NCBI RefSeq assembly: GCF_045920555.1
Contig: NZ_CP174509.1
Location: 1,426,001-1,490,000, forward strand
Source of the DNA: Pseudalkalibacillus sp045920555
Lineage (GTDB): Bacteria > Bacillota > Bacilli > Bacillales > Fictibacillaceae
Reading direction: 5' to 3'
Length of the DNA stretch: 64,000 bases
Shown: piece after piece, positions 35,313 to 43,062 of the stretch
Numbering within the stretch: the first letter of the stretch is position 1
Layout of the letters: every line of letters starts with the position of its first letter
Notes under the pieces: model-generated
Told to the model about the DNA's origin: nothing
Database searches by the model: none
The model's input: the letters and a program-made list of their open reading frames with translations, nothing else
Position numbers and translations under genes: made by a program

Positions 35313-36154
35313 GTGTTCACTCCTTTTCTTGATAAAAATCCCTGGATCTGTTGTGAGATTTCAGGCTGTTGATTAAATACCAGTTCGTAATGATTGGCTG
35401 GTGTGTATTCAATCATCGATTCCTGAAGGAAGCCTTTCGTTTTTGTATAGGAAGATTCCTGAAACAATGCCCTTTTGTGCCCCAATTGCCCGGTAGCAAT
35501 GAGAAGGAAAATATTGCAATCGATTGAAGGGAATATGTTTTCCGGGTCAAAGGCATAAAAGCTTTCGAAATCTTGCTCAAGGAAAGAAGGATCAGATTTA
35601 TGTTCCCATGACGCTCCCTGTCGCTTGATTTCATACCTTAAAATCTCTTCCATCGTATTTGTCCACTTTATGGACAAGCTTGTGTAAAGCTTCCTGGTTT
35701 CTTTCACATATTCTTCTGGAAAGGAATAGCTTTTTTTCAATCGGTTCAACGAAGGGAGGACGAGTTCTCGTGTAACACTGTCCGCCTCTCCGACACCATC
35801 CAATAAAATGAGGGCTTCTACATCAGATAGCCGGCTTGCTGCAATCGAACCGATATAAGCCCCCATTGAGTAGCCCATGAAGATCGGCTTATCGATGTTC
35901 AACGTATCAATGAGATCCAGAAGATCATCCGCATGTGTAAAGATCGATGTGTTCGCACCTGCTGGATCACTGTTCCCGCGCCCACGGATATCATAACTGA
36001 TAAAGCGATAGGTTCCCGAAAGTGCTTCCTGGTAATGATGGAATTGCAGGTGATTCCCGGTAAGCCCATGGATCCCTATAATCGTCCCTTTATCACCTGG
36101 GGTATCACGGATATAAAAGGTTTGTCCCTTTTTAGTCGTTACATATCGTCCCAT
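35309..36154 (-). CDS. Alpha/beta hydrolase, probable 3-oxoadipate enol-lactonase
   Basis: A 281-residue hydrolase with GIHGLTGNH, the RGRGNS strand-helix, nucleophile elbow GYSMGAYIGS (Ser about residue 96) and a late His in TPANHYELVF. Sequence class and position between catB and the CoA-transferase make enol-lactone hydrolysis (the PcaD/CatD step) the best guess. The usual late GHxxxxE motif is replaced by NHYELVF, so another ester or lactone substrate is possible. Its stop overlaps the CoA-transferase A start. Confidence 0.78.
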   Translation of the reverse strand: MGRYVTTKKGQTFYIRDTPGDKGTIIGIHGLTGNHLQFHHYQEALSGTYRFISYDIRGRGNSDPAGANTSIFTHADDLLDLIDTLNIDKPIFMGYSMGAYIGSIAASRLSDVEALILLDGVGEADSVTRELVLPSLNRLKKSYSFPEEYVKETRKLYTSLSIKWTNTMEEILRYEIKRQGASWEHKSDPSFLEQDFESFYAFDPENIFPSIDCNIFLLIATGQLGHKRALFQESSYTKTKGFLQESMIEYTPANHYELVFNQQPEISQQIQGFLSRKGVNT

Positions 36155-36175
36155 TTATTGATTCTTCCTTTCTTT

Positions 36176-36643
36176 CTAATCGACGGTATAAATCGAGTAG
36201 TTGACTTTTCCGGGAAGTCTGATGCCTCGAGATACGAAAATCCTGCTGTTCAGCCAGTTATATTTTGTTGAAGCTGTTTCAAAGATTGGAGAGGTTCGGA
36301 AATAATAATCATCAGGGTCGACAAATTCATTGTTATCCAGCCTTTGCAAGATCTCAGGTTCACCAGTACGGATACCACGGTAGGTCATCATAATGAGTTC
36401 TCCTTCTCCCGTTTTTAATAGAATCCGAACATCTTGGATAATCGTTCCGTCTTCACGGACAGTTATCCAATCATCGCCGCCAGGTATGACATCCGCATTC
36501 AATTGATCTCCCCGTAAAGCTCCACCTGACACTCGGATGATCCTGCGGTTTCCAAGAGGGGTGTTTCCAGGAAGATGGGCATCTTCTACAGTCAATTCCA
36601 TGTCACATAGAAAAGATAAAGAGGGAGGTGGTAAATGTTCCAT
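36176..36643 (-). CDS. DUF3237 (UPF0311) family protein
   Basis: A 155-residue protein matching the DUF3237 pattern: LPGNTPLGNRRIIRVSGG, VIPGGDDWITVREDG, MTYRGIRTG, DPDDYYFRTSPIFET and YNWLNSRIFVSRG. The function of this beta-barrel family is unknown; members often sit in aromatic or lactone catabolic clusters. It lies 3 nt after catB and 21 nt before the enol-lactonase-like gene, exactly where a muconolactone isomerase gene (catC) would be expected. That step is otherwise unassigned, so this protein is a candidate for it; this is speculation from position. Confidence 0.82.
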   Translation of the reverse strand: MEHLPPPSLSFLCDMELTVEDAHLPGNTPLGNRRIIRVSGGALRGDQLNADVIPGGDDWITVREDGTIIQDVRILLKTGEGELIMMTYRGIRTGEPEILQRLDNNEFVDPDDYYFRTSPIFETASTKYNWLNSRIFVSRGIRLPGKVNYSIYTVD

Positions 36644-36646
36644 GTT

Positions 36647-37774
36647 TCACTTCTCCTTTTCGATCTTTCGTATATACTTGGACACTTTCTCTTCGTCTAG
36701 TTCAATTCCTAATCCGGGTCGATCCGGAACTTGGATAAAACCCTCTTTAATAGAGAGTGGTTCCATCACTGGATCGTCGGCGAGCCAATCAGGCCCGAAT
36801 AGTTCACATCCGTAGTCCAGATTCGGTATGGAACCATAGGTATGAAGGCAAGCTGCTGTACCGATTGAACTTTCAAGGGAAGTTCCACCAAAACATGGGA
36901 TGCCAGCTGCTTCAGCGATCCCTGCAATCTTGACGGTGTTTTTCATGCCACCGGACTTGTGGATTTTTAAGGAAAAGATATCTGCTGCCTTTTCTTTAGC
37001 AAGGCGTAGGCCGTCTTGAGGGGAAGCCAGGCTCTCATCAGCCATGATCGGAACTTTTTTCATTGAAGAAAGCAAGGCTGCGCCATCGATATCCTGTGGG
37101 GGAAGCGGTTGTTCAAGAAAATCAATGCCTGCATCAAAAAAGGCATCCATCCATTTCATCGTAGTCAACCGGTCCCATGAACCGTTCGGATCAATACCAA
37201 TGGTAGAATGGCTCCTCAGGCCATCAGCAATACGGATGGAACGTCTTGCATCATCCTCCGGCGCTTCTTTGCCAGATTTCGTTTTGAATTTCTGGTAATG
37301 GCCGGATAAGACGGAATTCTTGCCTTCTTCAATATCACCCTCAGGGGTGCCGGAAGCTAACGCCCAGCGTACTGGAATCTTGTCTTGATAAAGCCCGCCT
37401 AACAACTGATGGACTGGAACACCATACGTTTTTCCCAGAGCATCAAAAAGGGCCATTTCTATCGTAGCTTTGGCAAAAGCATTCCCGCGGATATGACGTT
37501 CTAATATTTGTAGTACCTTTTCCACATAAGTTGGATCTTCCTCTAGTAATAGAGGAGCAGCATAATGGTCGATGACGAGTTTCATCGTTTCTACACTTTC
37601 ACCATTCCACCAAATTCCAGGGGTCGTACCTTCTCCGATTCCGATGATCCCGTTACTTAATTCCAATCGAAGGAGGACAAAACTTTTTGACGAGACTTGG
37701 ACTGTTGAAAACTGGTGTGGACGTTTGATCGGAATATCCAGTATTTCCGTGAACAGGCTTTTTATCGTTGACAT
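36647..37774 (-). CDS. catB: Muconate cycloisomerase (enolase superfamily)
   Basis: A 375-residue protein. The N-terminal capping domain starts IKSLFTEILDIPIKRPHQFS. The barrel carries the KxK catalytic pair (FKTKSGK), metal ligands Asp in GIDPNGSW, Glu in LEQPLP and Asp/Glu in MADESL, and the second Lys in SLKIHKSGG. This is the muconate/chloromuconate subgroup that turns cis,cis-muconate into muconolactone. It follows catA, with a terminator hairpin between. GGAGGTTATAC precedes the ATG on the minus strand. Dipeptide epimerases are close relatives, but context favours muconate. Confidence 0.87.
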   Translation of the reverse strand: MSTIKSLFTEILDIPIKRPHQFSTVQVSSKSFVLLRLELSNGIIGIGEGTTPGIWWNGESVETMKLVIDHYAAPLLLEEDPTYVEKVLQILERHIRGNAFAKATIEMALFDALGKTYGVPVHQLLGGLYQDKIPVRWALASGTPEGDIEEGKNSVLSGHYQKFKTKSGKEAPEDDARRSIRIADGLRSHSTIGIDPNGSWDRLTTMKWMDAFFDAGIDFLEQPLPPQDIDGAALLSSMKKVPIMADESLASPQDGLRLAKEKAADIFSLKIHKSGGMKNTVKIAGIAEAAGIPCFGGTSLESSIGTAACLHTYGSIPNLDYGCELFGPDWLADDPVMEPLSIKEGFIQVPDRPGLGIELDEEKVSKYIRKIEKEK

Positions 37775-37805
37775 GTATAACCTCCATTATTATCAACTGC
37801 AAACA

Positions 37806-37835
37806 AAAAAGGGAGGGGACATCGTAAAATGCCCC
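37806..37835 (-). terminator. Terminator-like hairpin between catA and catB
   Basis: Read on the minus strand, GGGGCAT (37835-37829) pairs with ATGTCCCC (37822-37815) and is followed within 4 nt by six T residues. It probably lowers transcription of catB and downstream genes relative to catA; it need not be a full stop. Confidence 0.7.
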
Positions 37836-37859
37836 ATACCCATGCAGCTGCTTATTTTC

Positions 37860-38642
37860 TTATTCAGGGCGCATCACAAAGTTAAGGGAAGCTTCTTTAT
37901 AATCGCCTTTATCCACAAGTTTCGTCATCAGGTCTCCCCTGACACCGTCAGCCACATCCGTTTCAAGCCATTCATCACCTTCGAAGAAAACCTGGGTGAT
38001 AAGGGTTTCATGTCCTTCCGCTTCGAATTTCAAATGAAGGTGAGCTGGACGCATCGGATGCTGATCCATATAGTCAAGGAATTCTCCGGTAGGACCATCG
38101 GTTGGAATCGGGTATGGCAGCGGGACAATGGTCTTCACTTCGAAATCTCCATTCTCATCTGTGTAGAAATGCCCACGCAGGTTATATCTAGGTGCGTCAG
38201 AATCAAAGCCGGAATATTTAGCAGACTGATCGTTATGCCACATTTCCACATGCGCATTTGCCAGCGGTTTGCCCTCAGTATTGCTTAAGTTCCCGGAAAA
38301 ATAGAATGTTTCTCCTGGTTCATCTGGCCGTTGTGTCAAAACGAATGGTTGACCTGGCTGTTTTTCTAACAAAGGGGAACCTTCAATGAAAAAAGGACCT
38401 AATAAAGATGGTTGTGTTCCCGGCTTCTCTGTGTACATCGCTCTCAACACGTGTGTTTCAAAGAAAACATCTGCGAAGAGAGGAAACTCGCCAGCTCGTC
38501 CCAATCGGTCAGCCCATTTGACAAAGTTCGTATATTCTTCGTGGTTAAGCTTTGCCTCATTTAAAAATTCTTGGATGTGCTTGATAAACAACTGAAATAC
38601 TTCTTCCACCCGTTCATTCTTTTTGACAGCTTGTTTTTGCAT
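37860..38642 (-). CDS. catA: Catechol 1,2-dioxygenase (intradiol)
   Basis: A 260-residue intradiol dioxygenase. The N-terminal linker domain is helical. The catalytic domain has GPFFIEGSP, HVEMWHNDQSAKYSGFD, and iron ligands Tyr in PRYNLRG, Tyr in PLPYPIPTDGP, and two His in RPAHLHLK. It cleaves catechol between the hydroxyls to cis,cis-muconate using Fe(III). Hydroxyquinol 1,2-dioxygenase is a near relative; muconate cycloisomerase downstream supports catechol. AAGGAGGAATC precedes the ATG on the minus strand. Confidence 0.9.
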   Translation of the reverse strand: MQKQAVKKNERVEEVFQLFIKHIQEFLNEAKLNHEEYTNFVKWADRLGRAGEFPLFADVFFETHVLRAMYTEKPGTQPSLLGPFFIEGSPLLEKQPGQPFVLTQRPDEPGETFYFSGNLSNTEGKPLANAHVEMWHNDQSAKYSGFDSDAPRYNLRGHFYTDENGDFEVKTIVPLPYPIPTDGPTGEFLDYMDQHPMRPAHLHLKFEAEGHETLITQVFFEGDEWLETDVADGVRGDLMTKLVDKGDYKEASLNFVMRPE

Positions 38643-38681
38643 AATTGATTCCTCCTTATAAATTAGAGAGCGCTTTCAGTT

Positions 38682-39701
38682 TTAATGGATTGAAAGGGCT
38701 CTTCCTTCCGAAATCAGGTGAGTACTGGTGATTGGATCCGTATAGGTTTCTTTTTCGAAAAGTTGCTTCAATTGATTGACAATGAGATTTTTATAGTTTG
38801 ATGGAATGGAAGATGCATCATTCCTTTGATAGATGACACAGTCAAGTTCTCCATTGAGCATGCTGACTAAATGGCCTTTTAGATGTTTAGGGCAATCGCA
38901 TTTATTTTTTAACCCCAATAGATCTCCAACGAGACATTCTTGATAAAAAATCATGTTCGTGATCGGTGAGCTTCTCGGATTCAAGTAAACGGTCAATGGT
39001 GTCGGTGAAAATTCATGTTTGACTCGATAGACGTTCAGTGGTTGGTTGAACAAGGAGAAATTTGTTTGTTCAACGATTTCCATTACATGATTTTCTTTTA
39101 AGTACAATTCAATGATTTCACTAATTTTTATCATTTCCAGTCCATGATCATCTGCTAATTGCTTGACCTCTTTTTGATTTGCAACTTCACCGGCTTTATT
39201 CAAGATTTCACACACATAGGAAGTAGGTTCATAGTCTGGATCATTCTTGATGTAGCGGGCTAATTCAATTGAAGCCTCGGTAATCCTAGCGTGTTTCAAT
39301 AAATTTGTTCCATTGCTGACTAGAGGGAAGATATGGCCTGGTCGTTTGAAGTCTTCAGGATTGGTTGTGCAATTTATATTTCTTATGGTATCCGCACGTT
39401 CAAAGGTAGAAATCCCTGTTGTGGAGGTTTTGAAATCAATGGAGACAGTCATGTTATTGAATGTGTTTTCGGAAAAACCATTACCCTTCTGGAGGAAAGG
39501 CAATTGAAGCCTTTCGGCTATTTCTTCAGTGATACAACAATAGATGAGGCCCTTACCATACTTCGCCATAAAATTAACGTCATCTGCCGTTGCATCATCT
39601 CCTATTCCCATTAAATAACCTGTCTCTGTGGATACATCGTCAAAAATGATCGTAAGCGAATCCTTTAAAACGTCATGACGATTAAATTTCTTAAGTTGCA
39701 T
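38682..39701 (-). CDS. RibBA-like protein with degenerate DHBP-synthase and GTP-cyclohydrolase-II domains
   Basis: A 339-residue protein. Residues 1-205 follow the RibB fold (KYGKGLIYCCITEE, EDFKRPGHIFPLVSNG, ITEASIELARY). The rest follows GTP cyclohydrolase II (ECLVGDLLGLKNKCDC, with the three zinc cysteines). Key residues are gone: the acidic loop DDxDRENEGD reads DDVSTETGY, the metal His of GHTEA is Ile (ARITEA), and the EGRGIGL motif of cyclohydrolase is absent (NDASSIPS). It is the first gene of the catechol operon. It is unlikely to make riboflavin precursors; a new catalytic or regulatory role is plausible. AGAGGGGGAAAC precedes the ATG. Confidence 0.8.
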   Translation of the reverse strand: MQLKKFNRHDVLKDSLTIIFDDVSTETGYLMGIGDDATADDVNFMAKYGKGLIYCCITEEIAERLQLPFLQKGNGFSENTFNNMTVSIDFKTSTTGISTFERADTIRNINCTTNPEDFKRPGHIFPLVSNGTNLLKHARITEASIELARYIKNDPDYEPTSYVCEILNKAGEVANQKEVKQLADDHGLEMIKISEIIELYLKENHVMEIVEQTNFSLFNQPLNVYRVKHEFSPTPLTVYLNPRSSPITNMIFYQECLVGDLLGLKNKCDCPKHLKGHLVSMLNGELDCVIYQRNDASSIPSNYKNLIVNQLKQLFEKETYTDPITSTHLISEGRALSIH

Positions 39702-39758
39702 GAGTTTCCCCCTCTCAAACCTTGTTGGCTGTCTTTATAAAAAACTTGGATCGTTGAA

Positions 39759-39780
39759 CCTAGTTGCCATACTAACTAGG
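39759..39780. promoter_or_regulatory. Palindrome upstream of the catechol operon
   Basis: CCTAGTT (39759-39765) and AACTAGG (39774-39780) form a 22-bp palindrome with an 8-bp centre, 58 bp before the RibBA-like start. It could be the operator for the minus-strand operon. I could not fix -10/-35 elements with confidence. Confidence 0.5.
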
Positions 39781-39883
39781 AGGTCTAGTCTTTTACTTAG
39801 AACAGAAAGTATTTACAATATTTAAAATTTACAGAAATTAATTCGGTAACTTTATGATATAAAAGAGGAAAAACCACCACAAT

Positions 39884-39928
39884 ATACGATTGGTTTTAAA
39901 AATTCCCAGGTTTTTGTACGAATCGTAT
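39884..39928. repeat. Inverted repeat in the region upstream of the DUF4139 remnant
   Basis: ATACGATT (39884-39891) is mirrored by AATCGTAT (39921-39928) with 29 bp between. The half-site ATCGTATGG recurs at 41941 and 52252. Its meaning is unknown. Confidence 0.4.
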
Positions 39929-39993
39929 GGTTTTTATATATGGGAGCGTAATACCTTTTTCTGTTATTATAAGGAAAAGGGGGAGGCGTTAAC

Positions 39994-41282
39994 ATGACAT
40001 ATCATTCATACAGTAAGGATGCAGAAGAACTGGCATTGACTATCTACAACGACGGGTTTGGTGTCGTAAAAGAAAAGCGTAAAGTCGAACTGACGGGTGA
40101 GGAAAGGGAGATCCAATACCTTGATGTCGCACAGCTGATCAAAACCGATTCAATCCTCGTCGAAGGACTAAACATACTTGAACTGAACTACGATTATGAC
40201 CTTGTGAGCAAATCGAAACTACTTGAGCGTGTTTTTATATGATAAGTATAAAAATGAACGGAAGGAATACCGTCTGTTGAGTCTCGCAAACGGTATTGTT
40301 CTTGAGGACACAGAAACAAAAGAAATCGTCCTTGATCCGAAAGAGGAATTGATTCTGCCGAAACTGCCAGGAGAACTCATCGTAAAGCCGGCACTCATCT
40401 GGAAAATTAGACCTTCAAAAAACGATCAAATCAAGGTATCCTACCTGACAAAAGGGATGGAATGGGAGTCCAACTATGTCGTCGAACTGAAGGACAAGAC
40501 ATTCAATCTATCCGGCTGGGTGAACATCCAGAACACGCAGGCACAACCTTCGACAATGTAAAAGTGAAACTGATTGCGGGGGATGTGAATCGGGTCGAGG
40601 ATGACGAGTTAACGCTACCAGATGAACCAGTTTTATATTCGATGGAAAAAAGTTCAGGACCATCATTCGATGAACAAAGCTTTGCCGACTACCACATGTA
40701 CACGCTACAGCATAAAACAACGCTCAAAAACAACCAGTCCAAGCAAATCAACTTCATCCAGGCAGAAGAAATTCCATATAAACACTACTATTCATTCAAC
40801 CATTACAATGAGAAGCCGAAATAAAGATTGAATTCGAAAACAAACAAGCCCAGAAACTAGGATTGCCATTGCCAAAAGGAAAAGTGAAGGTCTATCAAGA
40901 GGAGGGAAATGATAGAAGTCTTGAATTCATCGGGGAAGACCGGATTGACCACACACCGAAAAATGAAACCGTAGAACTGTACCTTGGAGATGCCTTCGAT
41001 CTCGTCTGTGAAGGAAACAATATTGATAGTTATAAAGATGAAAAAGGAATCCGGACAGAAAAATGGAAGTACACCATCAAAAACCGTAAAGAAGAACCAG
41101 CCCTCATGAAAATCACACACAACATCTACGACCGCAACTGGAAAATGAAAGACAAAAGCCACGATTATCAAAAAGAAACCTCAAACAAAATTGTATTTTG
41201 GGTGGAAGTTCCAGCAAATACAGAAGAATCAGTTACATTCGAATATAAGGTTGATGAAAGAATCTTTATAACAAAAAATTAA
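39994..41282 (+). pseudogene. DUF4139-family gene broken by three frameshifts
   Basis: Four segments in changing frames align into one protein: 39994-40242 (YNDGFGVVKEKRKVEL), about 40230-40540 (VYDKYKNERKEYRLLSLANG), about 40530-40824 (DNVKVKLIAGDVNRV) and about 40825-41282 (IKIEFENKQAQKLGLPLPKG to the end). The TYxxKGMEWESNY-like and NHAGTTFDNVKVKLIAG-like blocks are DUF4139. AAAAGGGGGAGG precedes the first ATG. Three separate frame changes mean true decay, not a single read error. The intact protein's role is unknown. Confidence 0.8.
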
Positions 41283-41303
41283 AAGGGTATTGACGGTGAT
41301 TCT

Positions 41304-41693
41304 ATGATAGATAAACAAGAAGTTGAAAAAATGAGGGAGGCATACGGCAAATTTTATGAAATTGAAAACTTTATTAGATTATTTATTTCTAAAAATATGG
41401 CTTTGTTATATGGAGTAAACTGGTATGAAATTTCTGTTAGAAAGTTAAAGAAAAGAAGACCTAATAAAGCTTTTGATAAACTACTATACCATGAACTAAT
41501 TAGTATTTTGAAATTGTATTCAAATAGTAAATTACAAGTAATTCCTCAAAGTTTAATTATGGAACTAAATTACTTAACCCCGATAAGAAATAAAATAGCA
41601 TACACCATATCACTTGAAGAAAATGAATATGAATACCTAATAAATTTATATAAAGAATTAAATAACATTATAATTAACCAGGATGAATCATAA
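41304..41693 (+). CDS. HEPN-like small protein with altered RNxxxH motif
   Basis: A 129-residue, mostly helical protein. The opening YGKFYEIENFIRLFI and the C-terminal LTPIRNKIAYTISLEENEYEYL follow the pattern of Swt1/Abi-type HEPN domains, whose catalytic motif is RNxxxH. Here the His position is Tyr (RNKIAY). HEPN proteins are often RNases in abortive infection and toxin systems; loss of the His suggests an inactive or ligand-binding form. Base composition is AT-rich, unlike the catabolic genes. The ribosome site is weak. Assignment is by pattern only. Confidence 0.55.
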   Translation: MIDKQEVEKMREAYGKFYEIENFIRLFISKNMALLYGVNWYEISVRKLKKRRPNKAFDKLLYHELISILKLYSNSKLQVIPQSLIMELNYLTPIRNKIAYTISLEENEYEYLINLYKELNNIIINQDES

Positions 41694-41793
41694 CTAGGAT
41701 TAACTAATGTTTCATAGTGAAAAAAATTTACACTGTACCAAATACTTTATCAAATATTTTAGAAGTGATCATTGAGATAAATTTTAATGCACA

Positions 41794-41848
41794 CACGACT
41801 CAAAATCGTGTTCCTTCTGGAGTGTCGGTTCGACCCCGACCACCGGTA
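41794..41848 (+). other. 3' fragment of tRNA-Leu(CAA), probable attachment site
   Basis: The anticodon arm CACGA-CTCAAAA-TCGTG, variable arm, T arm (GTCGGTTCGACCCCGAC) and 3' acceptor strand CACCGGTA are present. The D arm and 5' acceptor strand are absent. It matches the tRNA-Leu at 52312 apart from the variable-loop bases and position 32. Tyrosine recombinases commonly use this anticodon-loop-to-3'-end part of tRNA genes, and one is encoded 150 bp downstream. A terminator follows. Confidence 0.8.
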
Positions 41849-41876
41849 TCAATTAAAGGGTTAATCCCTTATGAGT

Positions 41877-41909
41877 CAATGCTTAGTAAATAAGCATTGG
41901 CTTTTTTTA
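41877..41909 (+). terminator. Intrinsic terminator behind the tRNA-Leu fragment
   Basis: CAATGCTTA (41877-41885) pairs with TAAGCATTG (41891-41899), followed by seven T residues. A smaller hairpin AAGGG/CCCTT precedes it at 41856-41870. It looks like the original terminator of the tRNA gene. Confidence 0.88.
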
Positions 41910-42003
41910 TGTCTCTTTATCATCAAAAAGTCAAGTATAGATCGTATGGACAAAAAACGATGATTAATACCTTTAAGAATATTACTTAAAGGAGACGGTT
42001 TAA

Positions 42004-42963
42004 GTGAAAAAGAAAGTCTTAAGTAAATGTACAGAATCCGAGATGTTAATCCAAGAAGTATATGAGGATTTTCAGATGGAAAACAAAGTTAAAAATTTAT
42101 CTGAAATGACCTTACTTTTTTATGAACAAAATTTAAAGTATTTCAAGGAGTACCTAGAAAGAGCAGGAATTGAATATCTAGGGGATATTGAAAAAAAGCA
42201 TGTAGACAAATTCATATTAAAATTAAAGGATAAAGGTCTAAAAGATAATACAATTAACACTTATTTACGAGCAACCAGATCTTTTCTTTATTTCGCTATG
42301 AGAGAAAATTACTTAAGTGAATTTAAGATCCGTCTTATTAATAGTGATAAGCAACAAATAGAACCGTATTCAAAAGAAGAAATACAAAAATTAATTAAAA
42401 AGCCAAATCTAAAAGAATGTGGGTTTGTAGAACACAGAAATTGGGTCTTGGTTAATTACTTACTAGAAACAGGAAATAGGTTAAATACTATTTTAAATCT
42501 AAAGGTAAATGATATTGATATGGATAATGGAATGGTAGTATTAACTACTACAAAAAATAGACAAGCTCAATTTAATCCCATTAGCATTGGACTTGTAAAG
42601 ATTCTAGTGAGATATATAAGGTTCTATGAATTAAATGGTGAAGATTACTTGTTTGTAAATGAGCTAGGAAAGAAGATGACTCGAAATTCTATGCAACATG
42701 CGATAGCCAGATATAATAGAAAAAGGGGTGTAAATAAAACTTCCATTCATGCATTTAGGCATACTTTTGCCAAACATTATGTTACCAGTGGAGGGGATGC
42801 TTTTAAACTTCAGCGTTTGTTAGGCCATTCTACACTTCAAGTAACCTTAAACTATGTAAAGCTATATGCGAATGATTTAAAAGAAGGTTTTGAAAGGCAT
42901 AGCATAGTTTCCTCATTTGAAGAGGGCCAAAGACTGCAAAGAGGAAAGAGAACAAAGAGATAA
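42004..42963 (+). CDS. Tyrosine recombinase/integrase
   Basis: A 319-residue phage-type integrase. The N-terminal SAM-like core-binding domain spans about residues 22-110. The catalytic domain has Arg in LETGNRLNTIL, His-x-x-Arg in HAFRHTFAKH, His in LLGHSTLQVTLNY and the nucleophile Tyr in that last block. Residues after about 295 form a basic tail (RLQRGKRTKR). AAAGGAGACGG precedes the GTG. It is close to the tRNA-Leu fragment, as expected for an island integrase. A strong terminator follows. Confidence 0.93.
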   Translation: MKKKVLSKCTESEMLIQEVYEDFQMENKVKNLSEMTLLFYEQNLKYFKEYLERAGIEYLGDIEKKHVDKFILKLKDKGLKDNTINTYLRATRSFLYFAMRENYLSEFKIRLINSDKQQIEPYSKEEIQKLIKKPNLKECGFVEHRNWVLVNYLLETGNRLNTILNLKVNDIDMDNGMVVLTTTKNRQAQFNPISIGLVKILVRYIRFYELNGEDYLFVNELGKKMTRNSMQHAIARYNRKRGVNKTSIHAFRHTFAKHYVTSGGDAFKLQRLLGHSTLQVTLNYVKLYANDLKEGFERHSIVSSFEEGQRLQRGKRTKR

Positions 42964-43026
42964 GTTTTTAGCCTTTCTGATGGATTTAAAAGCTACTTGT
43001 AATGATAAATCTAACTTGCCAATCTT

Positions 43027-43062
43027 GAGAGGGCTAGCATACCAGTGTATAGCCCTCTCTTA
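43027..43062 (+). terminator. Terminator after the integrase gene
   Basis: GAGAGGGCTA (43027-43036) pairs perfectly with TAGCCCTCTC (43050-43059), then TTACATT. The T-run is poor, so termination may be partial. Confidence 0.75.

Noticed and set aside
40223..40824. Several small independent genes
   Set aside because: They are consecutive pieces of one DUF4139 protein in shifted frames.
41791..41851. Functional tRNA gene
   Set aside because: The D arm and 5' acceptor strand are missing; upstream bases do not fold into a cloverleaf.
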